Below, one piece after another: positions 8,424 to 17,923 of a DNA stretch of 50,330 bases. The translations under genes and the position numbers were made by a program. The notes under the pieces were generated by a model. That model worked only from the letters and a program-made list of their open reading frames with translations, did not search any database and was not told the origin of the DNA. This stretch comes from Betaproteobacteria bacterium. GTDB taxonomy: Bacteria; Pseudomonadota; Gammaproteobacteria; Burkholderiales; Burkholderiaceae_C. The number at the start of each line of letters is the position of its first letter. The stretch's first letter is position 1. Where the stretch lies: contig RFYV01000017.1 in NCBI GenBank assembly GCA_009921265.1, positions 1 through 50,330 of the forward strand, given 5' to 3'.

Positions 8424-9413
8424 ATGTTGATTCAATCCGTCGATTCCAACGATCCCTCATCCAGTGAGATCACGCCGCGTCCAATTTATTCTGAGCGGCG
8501 TTATTTTTTAAAACAATTGGCACAAGGCGTTGCTGGCGCAAGTTTGGCCACATGGGCTTCTCGACAAGCGATTGCGGGTGTTGCTGCACCCGGAAAATTG
8601 GCGCCCTTGCCAGGTACTGCATCATCGATTGCAGGTGCCATCCTGATGGAAAAAATCACCACCTATCAAGACGCAGCCACCTACAACAACTTTTATGAAT
8701 TTGGAACCGATAAAGCCGATCCAGCACGCAATGCACACACTTTAAAAACAAAACCATGGGCTGTTGAAGTTGAAGGGTTGGTTAAAAAACCAGGCCGATG
8801 GGGTGTCGAAGACATCATCAAGTGGAGCGCGATGGAAGAAAGAATTTATCGCATGCGTTGTGTCGAAGGTTGGTCGATGGTCATTCCATGGGTGGGATAT
8901 TCATTGTCTGAGTTCATCAAACGTGTAGAACCTTTGGGCAGTGCCAAATACATCGAGTTCATCACTTTGGCCGATCCCAAAACCATGCCTTTTGTAGGAT
9001 CAGCAATTTTGGATTGGCCTTATCGTGAAGGTCTTCGCATGGACGAGGCTATGCATCCTTTAACATTGCTCACATTTGGTATGTATGGAGAAATACTGCC
9101 CAATCAAAACGGCGCACCCGTTCGATTGGTCGTGCCGTGGAAATATGGATTTAAAAACGCCAAGAGCATTGTCAAGATTCGATTTGTAGAAAAAGAACCC
9201 GTTAATTCTTGGGGACGCGTCGCACCACAAGAGTATGGTTTTTATTCCAACGTCAATCCCAATGTCGATCACCCCAGATGGAGTCAAGCCACAGAGCGGC
9301 GCATCGGTGAAGACGGCCTCTTATCTAAAAAACGTAAAACATTGATGTTCAATGGCTATGAAAAACAAGTGGCATCCCTTTATGCAGGGATGGATTTGAG
9401 TAAACATTTTTAA
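8424..9413 (+). CDS. msrP: Protein-methionine-sulfoxide reductase, molybdopterin catalytic subunit
   Basis: MsrP (YedY) is a periplasmic molybdenum enzyme that repairs oxidised methionines in envelope proteins. The 329-residue precursor has a Tat signal with twin arginines at 25-26 (SERRYFLK). The molybdenum-ligating cysteine is Cys146 in [10 protein letters not shown]. The [16 protein letters not shown] block near the C-terminus is typical of the sulfite-oxidase fold. AAAGGGA is placed 6-12 bases before the ATG. It forms an operon with msrQ 14 bp downstream. Export would rely on the TatABC system encoded at 41.6-43.2 kb. Confidence 0.95.
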   Translation: MLIQSVDSNDPSSSEITPRPIYSERRYFLKQLAQGVAGASLATWASRQAIAGVAAPGKLAPLPGTASSIAGAILMEKITTYQDAATYNNFYEFGTDKADPARNAHTLKTKPWAVEVEGLVKKPGRWGVEDIIKWSAMEERIYRMRCVEGWSMVIPWVGYSLSEFIKRVEPLGSAKYIEFITLADPKTMPFVGSAILDWPYREGLRMDEAMHPLTLLTFGMYGEILPNQNGAPVRLVVPWKYGFKNAKSIVKIRFVEKEPVNSWGRVAPQEYGFYSNVNPNVDHPRWSQATERRIGEDGLLSKKRKTLMFNGYEKQVASLYAGMDLSKHF

Positions 9414-9427
9414 CGCGAGTAATCGGC

Positions 9428-10048
9428 GTGTCTAACGCAGGGCATTTGCGTGGTTTGTCACGCAATCAAATTTCAATCATCATCGGGGTCGTATGTGCTC
9501 TACCCATGGCTTGGTTGTTTTGGGCTGCCGTACACGATTTATTAGGCGCGAATCCAGCAGAAGCCTTGATTCGACAATCGGGTATTTGGACATTGCGTTT
9601 TGTGTGTGTGGTGTTGGCAGTTACCCCCTTGCGAATAATGATGGGCTGGACTGCATTGGCGCAATGGCGTAGACAACTTGGATTAACTGTTTTTATTTAT
9701 GCGCTGTTGCATTTCTTGAGTTACGCATGGCTGGATATGGGTTTTGAAATCGAAGATATCGCCAAGGACATTGTTAAGCGGCCTTTTATTTGGATGGGGT
9801 TTTCAGCCTTCGCGTTGATGAGTTTATTGGCTATTACTTCATTCAATCGCGCAATTAAATGGTTGAGCGCCAAGCGTTGGCGTCGCCTTCATCAATGCAT
9901 TTATGTCATTGCTGGTTTGGCGTTGTTGCATTTTTTGTGGATGCGGGCGGGAAAAAATAATTTTGCAGAGGTCGCGCTTTATGCTGTAATCATTAGCGCT
10001 TTACTTTTGTGGCGCGTCTATCGACACTTCAAAAAAAATCTGAATTAA
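9428..10048 (+). CDS. msrQ: Haem-binding membrane subunit of the methionine sulfoxide reductase
   Basis: MsrQ (YedZ) is a membrane b-type haem protein that passes electrons from the quinone pool to MsrP. The 206-residue product has about six hydrophobic helices and conserved histidines in membrane segments (LLHFLSYAW near 95; RLHQCIYVIAGLALLHFLW near 150-170). Translation appears to begin at GTG (9428). The last 4 bases overlap the end of convergent lysA. Confidence 0.93.
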   Translation: MSNAGHLRGLSRNQISIIIGVVCALPMAWLFWAAVHDLLGANPAEALIRQSGIWTLRFVCVVLAVTPLRIMMGWTALAQWRRQLGLTVFIYALLHFLSYAWLDMGFEIEDIAKDIVKRPFIWMGFSAFALMSLLAITSFNRAIKWLSAKRWRRLHQCIYVIAGLALLHFLWMRAGKNNFAEVALYAVIISALLLWRVYRHFKKNLN

Positions 10049-11322
10049 ATCAAATGCTCGGATTGAATTTGTTCTGTAATGGTTTCGCGCGAACGAATGA
10101 CGTGGGCTTGACTGCCATCAATTAATATTTCTGCAGCGCGCGCGCGCGTGTTGTAGTTGCTCGACATCGCCATGCAATACGCACCTGCCGATAACACCGC
10201 CAAGTGATCACCCGCTTGAACAGAAAGATCGCGGTCGCGACCGAGCCAATCGCCACTTTCACAAATAGGGCCGACCACGTCATAAGCAGTCATTGAAGCG
10301 GATTGTTTTTGTTGCAATGGAATAATTTGATGAAAGGCTTGATACATCGCGGGCCTGGGCAAATCATTCATGGCGGCGTCAACGATGCAGAAATTTTTGT
10401 TGTCGCTGGGTTTGAGATAAAGCACTTCGGTGATGCAGATGCCTGCATTACCCACCAAAGACCGACCTGGCTCAATACGGATATCGCGTTGACCGTAACC
10501 GCGAGCGTCGAGTCGTTCAAACAATCGACTCCACAATTGGTCTGCTGCAGGTGGTGTATCACCGTTGTAGTTGATACCCAGTCCGCCACCAAAATCCAAA
10601 TGGTGAATCGGGATGCCCGCTTTTTCGATGGACTCGACCAAATCAAGTACGCGATCAACTGAATTCAGATAAGGTTCGATGCTGGTGATTTGCGAGCCGA
10701 TATGACAGTCAATCCCCACAATATCCAGCGAAGAAAGAGAAGCCGCGTATTGATAAACAGCAAGTGCACGTTCATGTGCAATACCAAATTTGTTGTCTTT
10801 GAGTCCTGTAGAAATATAAGGATGCGTTTTAGCGTCGACGTTGGGATTGACGCGAACGCTGATGGGTGCGCGTTGGCCTAATGATGCAGCAACTTCATTG
10901 AGCACATCGATTTCGGCTTCAGACTCGACGTTGAAACATAAGATGTATTGCTGTAATGCGTATGTCATCTCTGTACGGGTTTTGCCAACGCCTGAAAAAA
11001 TAACTTTGGACGCTTGTCCGCCTGCGGCCAAGACCCGAGCCAATTCGCCGCCCGAAACAATATCAAAACCACAACCCGCTTGTGCAAAAACTTGTAATAC
11101 GCCCAACGATGAATTGGCTTTCATGGCGTAATGTATATGAGCGTGTCTGCCCAAGAATCCGCGTTGATACGCGCCCAATGCATCCAACATCGAAGCTTTG
11201 GAATACACAAACAAGGGCGTGCCGTGTTGTTGAGCCAATGAAGACAAGCCAACGCCTTCGATGAAAAGTTCGTTATGCTTGTATGCCACAAAGGGCGCAC
11301 CAGGAAGCGTGTGTGTCGTCAT
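10045..11322 (-). CDS. lysA: Diaminopimelate decarboxylase
   Basis: LysA catalyses the last step of lysine synthesis, decarboxylating meso-diaminopimelate with pyridoxal phosphate. The 425-residue product shows the PLP lysine Lys68 in HYAMKANSS, the phosphate-binding glycine stretch GGGLGINY, EPGRSLVGN, and the active-site CESGD motif near the C-terminus. The frame is open 35 codons further upstream but runs through lptM; the ATG at 11322 is chosen because it overlaps the lptM stop as ATGA and gives a family-normal start. LptM and LysA are therefore translationally coupled. Confidence 0.95.
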   Translation of the reverse strand: MTTHTLPGAPFVAYKHNELFIEGVGLSSLAQQHGTPLFVYSKASMLDALGAYQRGFLGRHAHIHYAMKANSSLGVLQVFAQAGCGFDIVSGGELARVLAAGGQASKVIFSGVGKTRTEMTYALQQYILCFNVESEAEIDVLNEVAASLGQRAPISVRVNPNVDAKTHPYISTGLKDNKFGIAHERALAVYQYAASLSSLDIVGIDCHIGSQITSIEPYLNSVDRVLDLVESIEKAGIPIHHLDFGGGLGINYNGDTPPAADQLWSRLFERLDARGYGQRDIRIEPGRSLVGNAGICITEVLYLKPSDNKNFCIVDAAMNDLPRPAMYQAFHQIIPLQQKQSASMTAYDVVGPICESGDWLGRDRDLSVQAGDHLAVLSAGAYCMAMSSNYNTRARAAEILIDGSQAHVIRSRETITEQIQSEHLI

Positions 11323-11492
11323 GGAGTTTTGTTGGTTGGCAAAGAGGGTGTCAAAATTTGGGGCAGCGTGGCGCGATCCTTGGCCTCGGGCTCTGTGGGG
11401 ATGTACAGTGGTCCTTTCATGCCGCAACCCAGCAACAAGAAGACCGTAGCAAAGCTTGGGACAAGCAATCTGAATAGAATTCTATAAACCAT
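11319..11492 (-). CDS. lptM: Small lipoprotein, LptM family
   Basis: A 57-residue lipoprotein. A basic N-terminus is followed by a hydrophobic stretch and a lipobox ending LLLGC. The mature protein then begins GMKGPLYIP, the signature of LptM (formerly YifL), which helps mature the LPS translocon LptDE in the outer membrane. The ATG at 11492 is preferred to an in-frame GTG at 11516 because it gives a compact signal sequence. It sits directly before lysA, with cyaY divergent, the same neighbourhood as in many proteobacteria. Confidence 0.85.
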   Translation of the reverse strand: MVYRILFRLLVPSFATVFLLLGCGMKGPLYIPTEPEAKDRATLPQILTPSLPTNKTP

Positions 11493-11558
11493 GTTTGAAT
11501 TGTACCCAGTGACCACGAGGCTTGGGGCGTATCGACAAAACCACTCACGAATGAATAC

Positions 11559-11888
11559 ATGACCGACCTCGAATTTTTAGACAAAGCCGAACAGCTTTTA
11601 CAAAGTATTGAAAATAATTGTGATCGCATCAACCATCAAAGTGATGCGGATATTGATAATCAACGTGTGGGCGGTATGATTACGCTTATTTTTCCCAATC
11701 AAAGTCAAATCATCATCAACCTTCAAAAACCTTTGCACGAGGTTTGGTTGGCGGCCAAAAGCGGTGGTTATCACTACCGATGGTCAGAGGGTTATTGGAT
11801 GGACACCAAGGGACAAGGTGAATTTTGGCAACAACTGAGCAAAGACGCCAAGGCTCAAACGGGACAAAACCTCGTTTTTAGTTTTTAA
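11559..11888 (+). CDS. cyaY: Frataxin homologue, iron-sulfur cluster assembly protein
   Basis: CyaY is the bacterial frataxin, an iron-binding regulator of Fe-S cluster assembly on IscU. The 109-residue product has the acidic N-terminal helix ([13 protein letters not shown]), then the beta-sheet with [28 protein letters not shown] split by the usual turn, and the SGGYHYRW motif at 68-75. The length is normal. It diverges from lptM-lysA and its last 11 bases overlap the end of convergent mrcA. Confidence 0.94.
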   Translation: MTDLEFLDKAEQLLQSIENNCDRINHQSDADIDNQRVGGMITLIFPNQSQIIINLQKPLHEVWLAAKSGGYHYRWSEGYWMDTKGQGEFWQQLSKDAKAQTGQNLVFSF

Positions 11889-14253
11889 ACAAATCGATGA
11901 TTTTCTTTTTCTCGTCGGTGACGGGAAGTTCCGCATTATTGGTCTTGCCGTCGACCCCCAATGTTGAAACACCCGTTGCTTTGGTGAATTCATTAAAAAA
12001 CCAATCGCCACCTTCATGAACCACGCCTGCGGTGGGCGCTACTTCTGTGACAGGTGTGTTTTTGAGTGCGTGTTGCATATAACTAATCCAAACGGGCAAA
12101 CTTAAACCACCGCCTGTTTCGCGTTCACCCAATTTGCGTGGCGTGTCGTAACCAATCCAAGTGACTGCTGTGAGAGTGGGGTTGTAGCCTGCAAACCAAG
12201 CGTCCATGGAATCATTGGTGGTGCCTGTTTTGCCATACAAGTCGGGGCGTTTAAGCGTGGCTTGTGCTTTTGAGGCCGTACCCGAACGTGTGACCTCTTG
12301 CAACAAGGTGCTCATGACAAATGCATTGCGCGGTTCAATGGCACGCGCCGATTCTTCTTGTTCAATGGGCGTGTATTGCGATAACACCTTGCCTATGGGG
12401 TCGACTACTTTGCTGATTAAATACGGATTGACGCGATAGCCACCATTTGCAAATACAGAATAACCAACGGCGACTTGCAAAGGCGTAACGGAACCAGCGC
12501 CCAATGCCATGGTCAGATAGGGCGGATGTTTTTCTGCATTAAATCCAAATCGTGCAATCCAGCTTTGTGCTTGTTGCGGACCAACCGCTTGCAAAATTCG
12601 AATCGAAACCATATTTTTGGATTTCGCTAATGCGGTTCGCAAACTCATCAGTCCTTCAAACTTGCCGTCGTAGTTTTTGGGCTCCCAAGCTTGTGAGCCC
12701 GTTACGCTTGAATCAAAAAACAATGGCGCGTCGTTGACAACGGTTGCCGCTGTGAAACCTTTTTCGAGTGCTGCCGAATAAATAAACGGCTTGAAACTCG
12801 ATCCAGGCTGGCGCCATGCTTGTGTGACGTGATTGAATTTATTTTTTTCAAAATCAAAGCCACCGACCAGCGAGCGTATGGCGCCATCGCGAGGATCAAT
12901 GGCAATAAAGGCGCCTTCAACTTCAGGCAGTTGTGAGATTTCCCATGCGGCTTTTGAATTTTTGACAATGCGAATGAGTGCGCCAGGGCGAAGCTTGATG
13001 TTGGGTGGAGCCTTGTCTGCAAGACCCGATTGAACGGGTTTGAGACCGTCACCGGTGATTTCAATAGTTTCGCTGTTTTGTCTCATGACACGAACTTTTT
13101 TGAGCGTGGCTTCTAAAACAACAGCGGCCAATAAATCGCCTTTGTCGCCTTGTTCAATCAATGCGTCATCGATGGCGTCTTCGAGTTCACGTGGATCGGT
13201 TGGAAGCGTGATGAATTTTTCGGGCCCACGATACACCTGACGCAATTCAAAATCCATGATGCCTCGGCGCAAGGCTTGATAAGCAACCTCTTGATCGGCG
13301 GCTTTGATGGTGGTGTAAACATTGAGTCCGCGCGTATAAATATCAGGACCATATTGCGCAAACATCAATTGACGCGCCATTTCGGCCGCGTATTCTGCGT
13401 GGGTTTGATTGCTGCTGTTGCTACTTTTAATTTTTAACTCTTCTTTTTTGGCGGCCTCTGCTTGTTCTTTGGTGATGTAGCCGTTATCAAGCATGCGCTC
13501 AACAATATAAAGTTGTCTTGAGCGCGCACGTTTGGGGTTGTTGATGGGGTTGTAGGCCGATGGCGCTTTGGGCAAACCTGCGAGCATGGCGGCTTCGGCG
13601 ATGGTGATTTTTTGTAGAGGCTTGCCAAAGTAGGCTTCGGACGCTGCAGCAAATCCGTAAGCGCGATGACCGAGAAAAATCTGATTGAGATAGATTTCAA
13701 AAATTTGATCTTTGCTCAATAGGTGCTCGAGCTTGAAGGTGAGTAAGATTTCGTAAATTTTGCGAGTAAAAGTTTTTTCGGTGGATAAATAAACATTTCG
13801 CGCCACTTGCATGGTGATGGTGGATGCGCCTTGACTTTTGGATCTTCCTAAATTGGCTAAGCTCGCGCGAGCCAATCCGATGTAATCGACGCCGCCGTGC
13901 TGATAAAACCGTGCGTCTTCAATCGCAAGAACAGCGTCTTTCATGACTTGCGGAATGTCTTTGAAGGGTGAGAGTTTGCGACGCTCTTCGCCAAATTCGC
14001 CAATGACTTGGCCTTCTATTGAATAAACACGCATCGAAAGCTTCGGGCGATAGTCTGATAAATCGGCAACCTCTGGCAACTGCGGATAAGCCATCGCCAA
14101 AGCAATGCCAACCAATAACAAAATACAGACGCCCGCTGCAATCACGAGCCCAGTCGACCAAAGGAAGAAGCTCGAGAGCAAGCTGCCTAGCGCGTGGGTG
14201 GGTAGCGGTTTTTGAACGTCAGGCTGTTTATCGGTTTCTTTGGATGAGGGCAT
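11878..14253 (-). CDS. mrcA: Penicillin-binding protein 1A, bifunctional transglycosylase/transpeptidase
   Basis: A 791-residue class A penicillin-binding protein that polymerises and cross-links peptidoglycan. One membrane anchor lies at about residues 28-55. The GT51 glycosyltransferase domain carries the catalytic Glu112 in [12 protein letters not shown] and QGASTITMQ. An OB-like insert separates it from the transpeptidase domain, with the SxxK serine Ser485 (GSSFKPF), SKN further on, and KTG at 675-677. All catalytic residues are present. In many Burkholderiales it is divergent from pilM, and here the pilM remnant starts 131 bp away. Confidence 0.95.
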   Translation of the reverse strand: MPSSKETDKQPDVQKPLPTHALGSLLSSFFLWSTGLVIAAGVCILLLVGIALAMAYPQLPEVADLSDYRPKLSMRVYSIEGQVIGEFGEERRKLSPFKDIPQVMKDAVLAIEDARFYQHGGVDYIGLARASLANLGRSKSQGASTITMQVARNVYLSTEKTFTRKIYEILLTFKLEHLLSKDQIFEIYLNQIFLGHRAYGFAAASEAYFGKPLQKITIAEAAMLAGLPKAPSAYNPINNPKRARSRQLYIVERMLDNGYITKEQAEAAKKEELKIKSSNSSNQTHAEYAAEMARQLMFAQYGPDIYTRGLNVYTTIKAADQEVAYQALRRGIMDFELRQVYRGPEKFITLPTDPRELEDAIDDALIEQGDKGDLLAAVVLEATLKKVRVMRQNSETIEITGDGLKPVQSGLADKAPPNIKLRPGALIRIVKNSKAAWEISQLPEVEGAFIAIDPRDGAIRSLVGGFDFEKNKFNHVTQAWRQPGSSFKPFIYSAALEKGFTAATVVNDAPLFFDSSVTGSQAWEPKNYDGKFEGLMSLRTALAKSKNMVSIRILQAVGPQQAQSWIARFGFNAEKHPPYLTMALGAGSVTPLQVAVGYSVFANGGYRVNPYLISKVVDPIGKVLSQYTPIEQEESARAIEPRNAFVMSTLLQEVTRSGTASKAQATLKRPDLYGKTGTTNDSMDAWFAGYNPTLTAVTWIGYDTPRKLGERETGGGLSLPVWISYMQHALKNTPVTEVAPTAGVVHEGGDWFFNEFTKATGVSTLGVDGKTNNAELPVTDEKKKIIDLFKN

Positions 14254-14384
14254 ATAAGTGGCATGAGATCACAAATCATGCAAGGTGTGTGAGTGAATTG
14301 TAAAAAAAGAGTGGGGTGAAACTTCAACGGGATGGCAGTTGTGTATTTTATGCTTGGGCGGTTTAAAAAAACGAAAGGAGTCTT

Positions 14385-15130
14385 ATGAAACCCCGATGGC
14401 CCATTGGCACATACCAAATACGTCGCGGATTGGGCCTTATGGCAGCCAATCATTGCTTGCATTTGGTGGAAGTAAGTGCAATGGCTTATCAAGGGGTTCA
14501 ATTTTGCACGCAATGGACGCAGGCGTTTGACGATAGCCAAGTGCCCCCAATTGCCAGCATGCTCAAAAAAGCCAAGCAATACAGCGGCGCTCTGGCCAAA
14601 AAGGTTGCCATTGCAATCGATAACAGTTTGTTGCACTATCGACAAATTGAAGTAAATCCAAAATTGAGCACTCAAGACCAACTGTTTCAAATAGAGGTGG
14701 AGCTGTCGCAAGACAACGCCGATTCATTGAGCGATATGTATTGGGACTACCAATGTAATTTGGATGTCAATAGCCAAGCCTCGAATTGGTGTTGTGCGAG
14801 CCCATTCATCAAATCGCAGTGCGCGATCTTTCGGGTGTCAAGGGCTTGCCTGCTCATTGGAGTGGCTCTGGGGACCAGGCCGTGGCTTTGAGTTTGGCTA
14901 TTTATCCCAAGCACATCAACACGCAAGTGCGCATCGAAGAAGGTGGTACGGTGCTCATTGGCGGCATTTTTGAAAATGCCAACAATCAAAACACGGCTCA
15001 GCTACCAATTCTTGGTGATATACCGATTTTGGGTTGGTTATTCAAGCAAACCAGTCGCAAAGACCTCAAACAAGAGCTCATGGTCTTCATAACGCCTAAA
15101 ATGCAGGTACAACATGCAGTTGCACAATGA
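14385..15130 (+). pseudogene. Collapsed pil cluster: pilM-like 5' part joined to pilQ 3' end
   Basis: Between mrcA and aroK, where pilMNOPQ is expected, only ~750 bases remain. From the ATG at 14385, which still has AAAGGAG at a good distance, about 125 codons resemble the N-terminal part of PilM (GLMAANHCLHLVEVSA; KKVAIAIDNSLLHYRQIEV). This frame then runs on as non-family sequence to 14891. In another frame, from about 14915 to the TGA at 15130, the sequence is the conserved PilQ secretin C-terminus (INTQVRIEEGGTVLIGGIF, then LPILGDIPILGWLF and MVFITPKM). pilN, pilO, pilP and most of pilQ are absent. No functional pilus assembly protein can be made here. Confidence 0.85.
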
Positions 15131-15142
15131 AAAGGTATTCAA

Positions 15143-15691
15143 TTGTTGGCATTGGTAGGCATGCCGGGAAGCGGCAAATCAACCGTCGGGCGTCAGTTGG
15201 CTCGGCGACTCAACTTCACTTTTATTGATTCGGATCAGGAGATTGAACAACGATTGGGTTGTTCAATTCGCGAATATTTCGAACGAGAAGGTGAGGATCG
15301 TTTTCGCAAGATCGAATCTGAAGTTTTAAAAGAACTCACTCAAAGCAAGTCGGGTGTTTTATCAACGGGTGGGGGCACGGTCTTACGACCAGAAAACCGA
15401 GCATGGTTGCATCAACACACCCAAGTTTTTTATTTGCGAACTTCACCCGAAGAAGTTTTTAAGCGCTTGCGTCACGATCGCAATCGTCCACTGTTGCAAG
15501 TGGGTGACCCTTTGCTTAAACTGCAAGAGCTTTTCCATTTGCGCGATCCGCTGTATCGAGAAGCCGCGCATCATGTGGTTGAACTCAACAAACCGACCAT
15601 TGGTGCTATGGTGAGAAAAATCATCGACATTTTGGCAGCTGCTGAGACTCGTTCCATTCCACATGATTCATCGATTCAACATAAAACATGA
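15143..15691 (+). CDS. aroK: Shikimate kinase
   Basis: AroK phosphorylates shikimate in aromatic amino acid synthesis. The 182-residue product has the P-loop GMPGSGKST (6-14), the shikimate-binding segment [21 protein letters not shown], and the GGGTV loop. An in-frame stop at 15128-15130 (the end of the pilQ remnant) forces a start after it. TTG at 15143, with AAAGG 8 bases before it, is the best start, although the family often has several more residues. The stop overlaps the aroB start as ATGA. aroK was probably the distal gene of the pil operon, so it may now depend on the remnant's promoter. Confidence 0.92.
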   Translation: MLALVGMPGSGKSTVGRQLARRLNFTFIDSDQEIEQRLGCSIREYFEREGEDRFRKIESEVLKELTQSKSGVLSTGGGTVLRPENRAWLHQHTQVFYLRTSPEEVFKRLRHDRNRPLLQVGDPLLKLQELFHLRDPLYREAAHHVVELNKPTIGAMVRKIIDILAAAETRSIPHDSSIQHKT

Positions 15692-16782
15692 GCTCACATA
15701 CATCACCCATTCAAGTGCCGATCGATCTCGGTGACCGAAGCTATTCCATTATGATTGGCAGTGGCGTCATGTCGCAATCGCAAACGTGGAGCAACTTGCC
15801 CAAGGCCAGTACTGCATTGATTGTGAGCAATACAACTGTATCGCCGCTTTATAGCAAGTCCTTGCATGAGGCATTAAAACCGCATTACCCCAAAATCATT
15901 CAAATTGATTTGCCTGATGGCGAAAGTTTTAAAACATGGGAAACTTTGCAGCTGATTTTTGATCAACTGTTAGGTCAAGGTTGCGATCGAAAAACCGTTT
16001 TATTCGCATTGGGTGGTGGCGTGATCGGCGACATGACGGGTTTTGCCGCAGCCTGTTACATGCGCGGTGTGCCTTATCTGCAAGTGCCCACCACGTTATT
16101 AGCGCAAGTTGATTCTTCGGTGGGTGGGAAAACCGCGATCAATCACCCTCTTGGGAAAAACATGGTTGGCGCGTTTTACCAACCCGAGCGCGTGATTTGT
16201 GATTTGCAAACTTTGCAGACCTTACCTAAGCGCGAGTTGAGTGCTGGCTTGGCCGAAATTATCAAATACGGCCCCATCTTTGATATGAAATTTTTAGATT
16301 GGATTGAAAAGCATTTAACTGCACTTTTAAATCGCGATTCAAATGCGTTGGCGTATGCGGTTCAACGCAGTTGTGAAATCAAAGCGTATGTCGTGGGTCA
16401 AGACGAAAAAGAATCGGGCATGCGCGCCATTCTTAATTTTGGCCATACCTTTGGTCACGCTATCGAAGCAGGGCTTGGATTTGGCGAATGGTTGCATGGA
16501 GAGGCCGTGGGTTGCGGCATGGTGATGGCGGCGCATTTGTCGCATCGCTTGAAAATGGTGGATGAATCGTTTGTTGAACGCCTCACACAGCTCATCCAAA
16601 GTGCAGGGCTTCCTATTGTTGGACCTCAGTTAGGTTCTGATATTTATTTGGAGCACATGCGCGTCGACAAAAAAGCGCAGGGCGGCGACATCAGGTTTGT
16701 ACTCATCAATGGTCCTGGCGGCGCCATTGTACGCGGCGCACCCGATGAGTTAGTCGCACAAGTGATTGATTTTTGCTGTTAA
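15688..16782 (+). CDS. aroB: 3-dehydroquinate synthase
   Basis: AroB converts DAHP to 3-dehydroquinate, using NAD+ and a divalent metal, in the shikimate pathway. The 364-residue product shows the NAD-binding [10 protein letters not shown] and [14 protein letters not shown] segments, [17 protein letters not shown], the metal ligand region GLAEIIKYG, and the histidine motif [11 protein letters not shown] followed by [10 protein letters not shown]. All are intact. It overlaps aroK by 4 bases, and dgt starts 10 bases downstream. Confidence 0.96.
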   Translation: MSSHTSPIQVPIDLGDRSYSIMIGSGVMSQSQTWSNLPKASTALIVSNTTVSPLYSKSLHEALKPHYPKIIQIDLPDGESFKTWETLQLIFDQLLGQGCDRKTVLFALGGGVIGDMTGFAAACYMRGVPYLQVPTTLLAQVDSSVGGKTAINHPLGKNMVGAFYQPERVICDLQTLQTLPKRELSAGLAEIIKYGPIFDMKFLDWIEKHLTALLNRDSNALAYAVQRSCEIKAYVVGQDEKESGMRAILNFGHTFGHAIEAGLGFGEWLHGEAVGCGMVMAAHLSHRLKMVDESFVERLTQLIQSAGLPIVGPQLGSDIYLEHMRVDKKAQGGDIRFVLINGPGGAIVRGAPDELVAQVIDFCC

Positions 16783-16792
16783 CTCTAACACT

Positions 16793-17923
16793 ATGACCAC
16801 CCCAACGCTGGCGTCTTATGCTTGCGACCCCGTTTATTCCAAAGGGCGTTTATATCCCGAATCGCCTGCGCCTACTCGCAATGCGTTTCAAAGAGATCGC
16901 GATCGCATTGTGCACGCCACCGCATTTCGTCGATTGGTTTATAAAACACAAGTGTTTCTCAATCACGAAGGCGATTTATTTCGCACACGATTAACGCATT
17001 CTTTAGAAGTGGCGCAGTTGGGGCGTTCGATTGCGCGTGAATTGGGATTGCACGAAGATTTGGTAGAAGCAATTGCCTTGGCGCACGACTTAGGTCACAC
17101 ACCTTTTGGTCATGCAGGACAAGACGCACTCAACGAATGCATGAAACCCTATGGTGGATTTGAGCACAATCTGCAAAGCCTGCGCGTAGTCGATCAACTC
17201 GAGGCGCGTTATCCCACCTTTAACGGTCTCAATTTGTGCTTTGAAACACGCGAGGGGATTCTCAAACATTGCTCTGTCAACAACGCACAGGCGCTAGAAA
17301 AAAATGAGCCGCATGGTGTGGGTTATCGATTCATTCATCGCATGCAACCCAGCTTAGAGGCACAACTATGCAATTTGGCCGACGAAATTGCATATAACGC
17401 ACATGACATTGACGACGGTGTGCGATCGGGTTTGCTCAGTTTAGAGCAGTTGCAAGAGGTGCCACTTTTTAATCGCTACCATGAGCAAGTCGCGCAAGAG
17501 TTCCCCCAGTTGCAAGGCAGACGTTTGTTGTATGAATCGATTCGACGCATGCTCAGCGATCAGGTGTATGACACCATTCAAGCCACGCGATCCGCGATCG
17601 ATCAAGCGCAAATAAAAAATATCGATCAAGTTCGACAAGCATCCGCTTTGGTTCAATTTGACTCTTTGATGAAAACGCAATCACTTGAGCTCAAGCAATT
17701 CTTATTAAAAAATTTATACCGACATCCACAAGTGATGTCAACCACCGAGTGGGCTAAAAATGTGGTGGTTGATTTATTCAATCATTATTTAAATAAGCCG
17801 CAAGACATGCCTACTGAATACGCTAGTAACCCTGAGTTACCTAGAGCAGTGGCTGACTATTTATCAGGCATGACCGATCGTTTTGCAAGCAAAGAACACG
17901 CGCGATTGACGGGTTCAACATGA
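16793..17923 (+). CDS. dgt: Deoxyguanosinetriphosphate triphosphohydrolase-like protein
   Basis: A 376-residue HD-domain dNTP triphosphohydrolase, which removes triphosphate from dNTPs and so tunes nucleotide pools. Metal ligands are His69 (RLTHSLEV), His98-Asp99 (ALAHDLGHTPFGHAG) and an Asp in the DEIAYNAHDIDDG motif. The frame opens 9 codons earlier, inside the end of aroB; the ATG at 16793 is chosen as the normal family start. Its stop overlaps the next start as ATGA. The family name comes from E. coli Dgt; dGTP preference is not certain. Confidence 0.9.
   Translation: MTTPTLASYACDPVYSKGRLYPESPAPTRNAFQRDRDRIVHATAFRRLVYKTQVFLNHEGDLFRTRLTHSLEVAQLGRSIARELGLHEDLVEAIALAHDLGHTPFGHAGQDALNECMKPYGGFEHNLQSLRVVDQLEARYPTFNGLNLCFETREGILKHCSVNNAQALEKNEPHGVGYRFIHRMQPSLEAQLCNLADEIAYNAHDIDDGVRSGLLSLEQLQEVPLFNRYHEQVAQEFPQLQGRRLLYESIRRMLSDQVYDTIQATRSAIDQAQIKNIDQVRQASALVQFDSLMKTQSLELKQFLLKNLYRHPQVMSTTEWAKNVVVDLFNHYLNKPQDMPTEYASNPELPRAVADYLSGMTDRFASKEHARLTGST

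Noticed and set aside
14385..14891. Intact 168-codon gene of unknown function
   Set aside because: Only its first ~125 codons resemble PilM; the rest is out-of-frame translation of sequence that is coding-like in another frame.
16885..16900. GCGATCGC palindrome as a HIP1-like repeat
   Set aside because: It is a rare occurrence inside the dgt coding sequence; there is no enrichment across the window.
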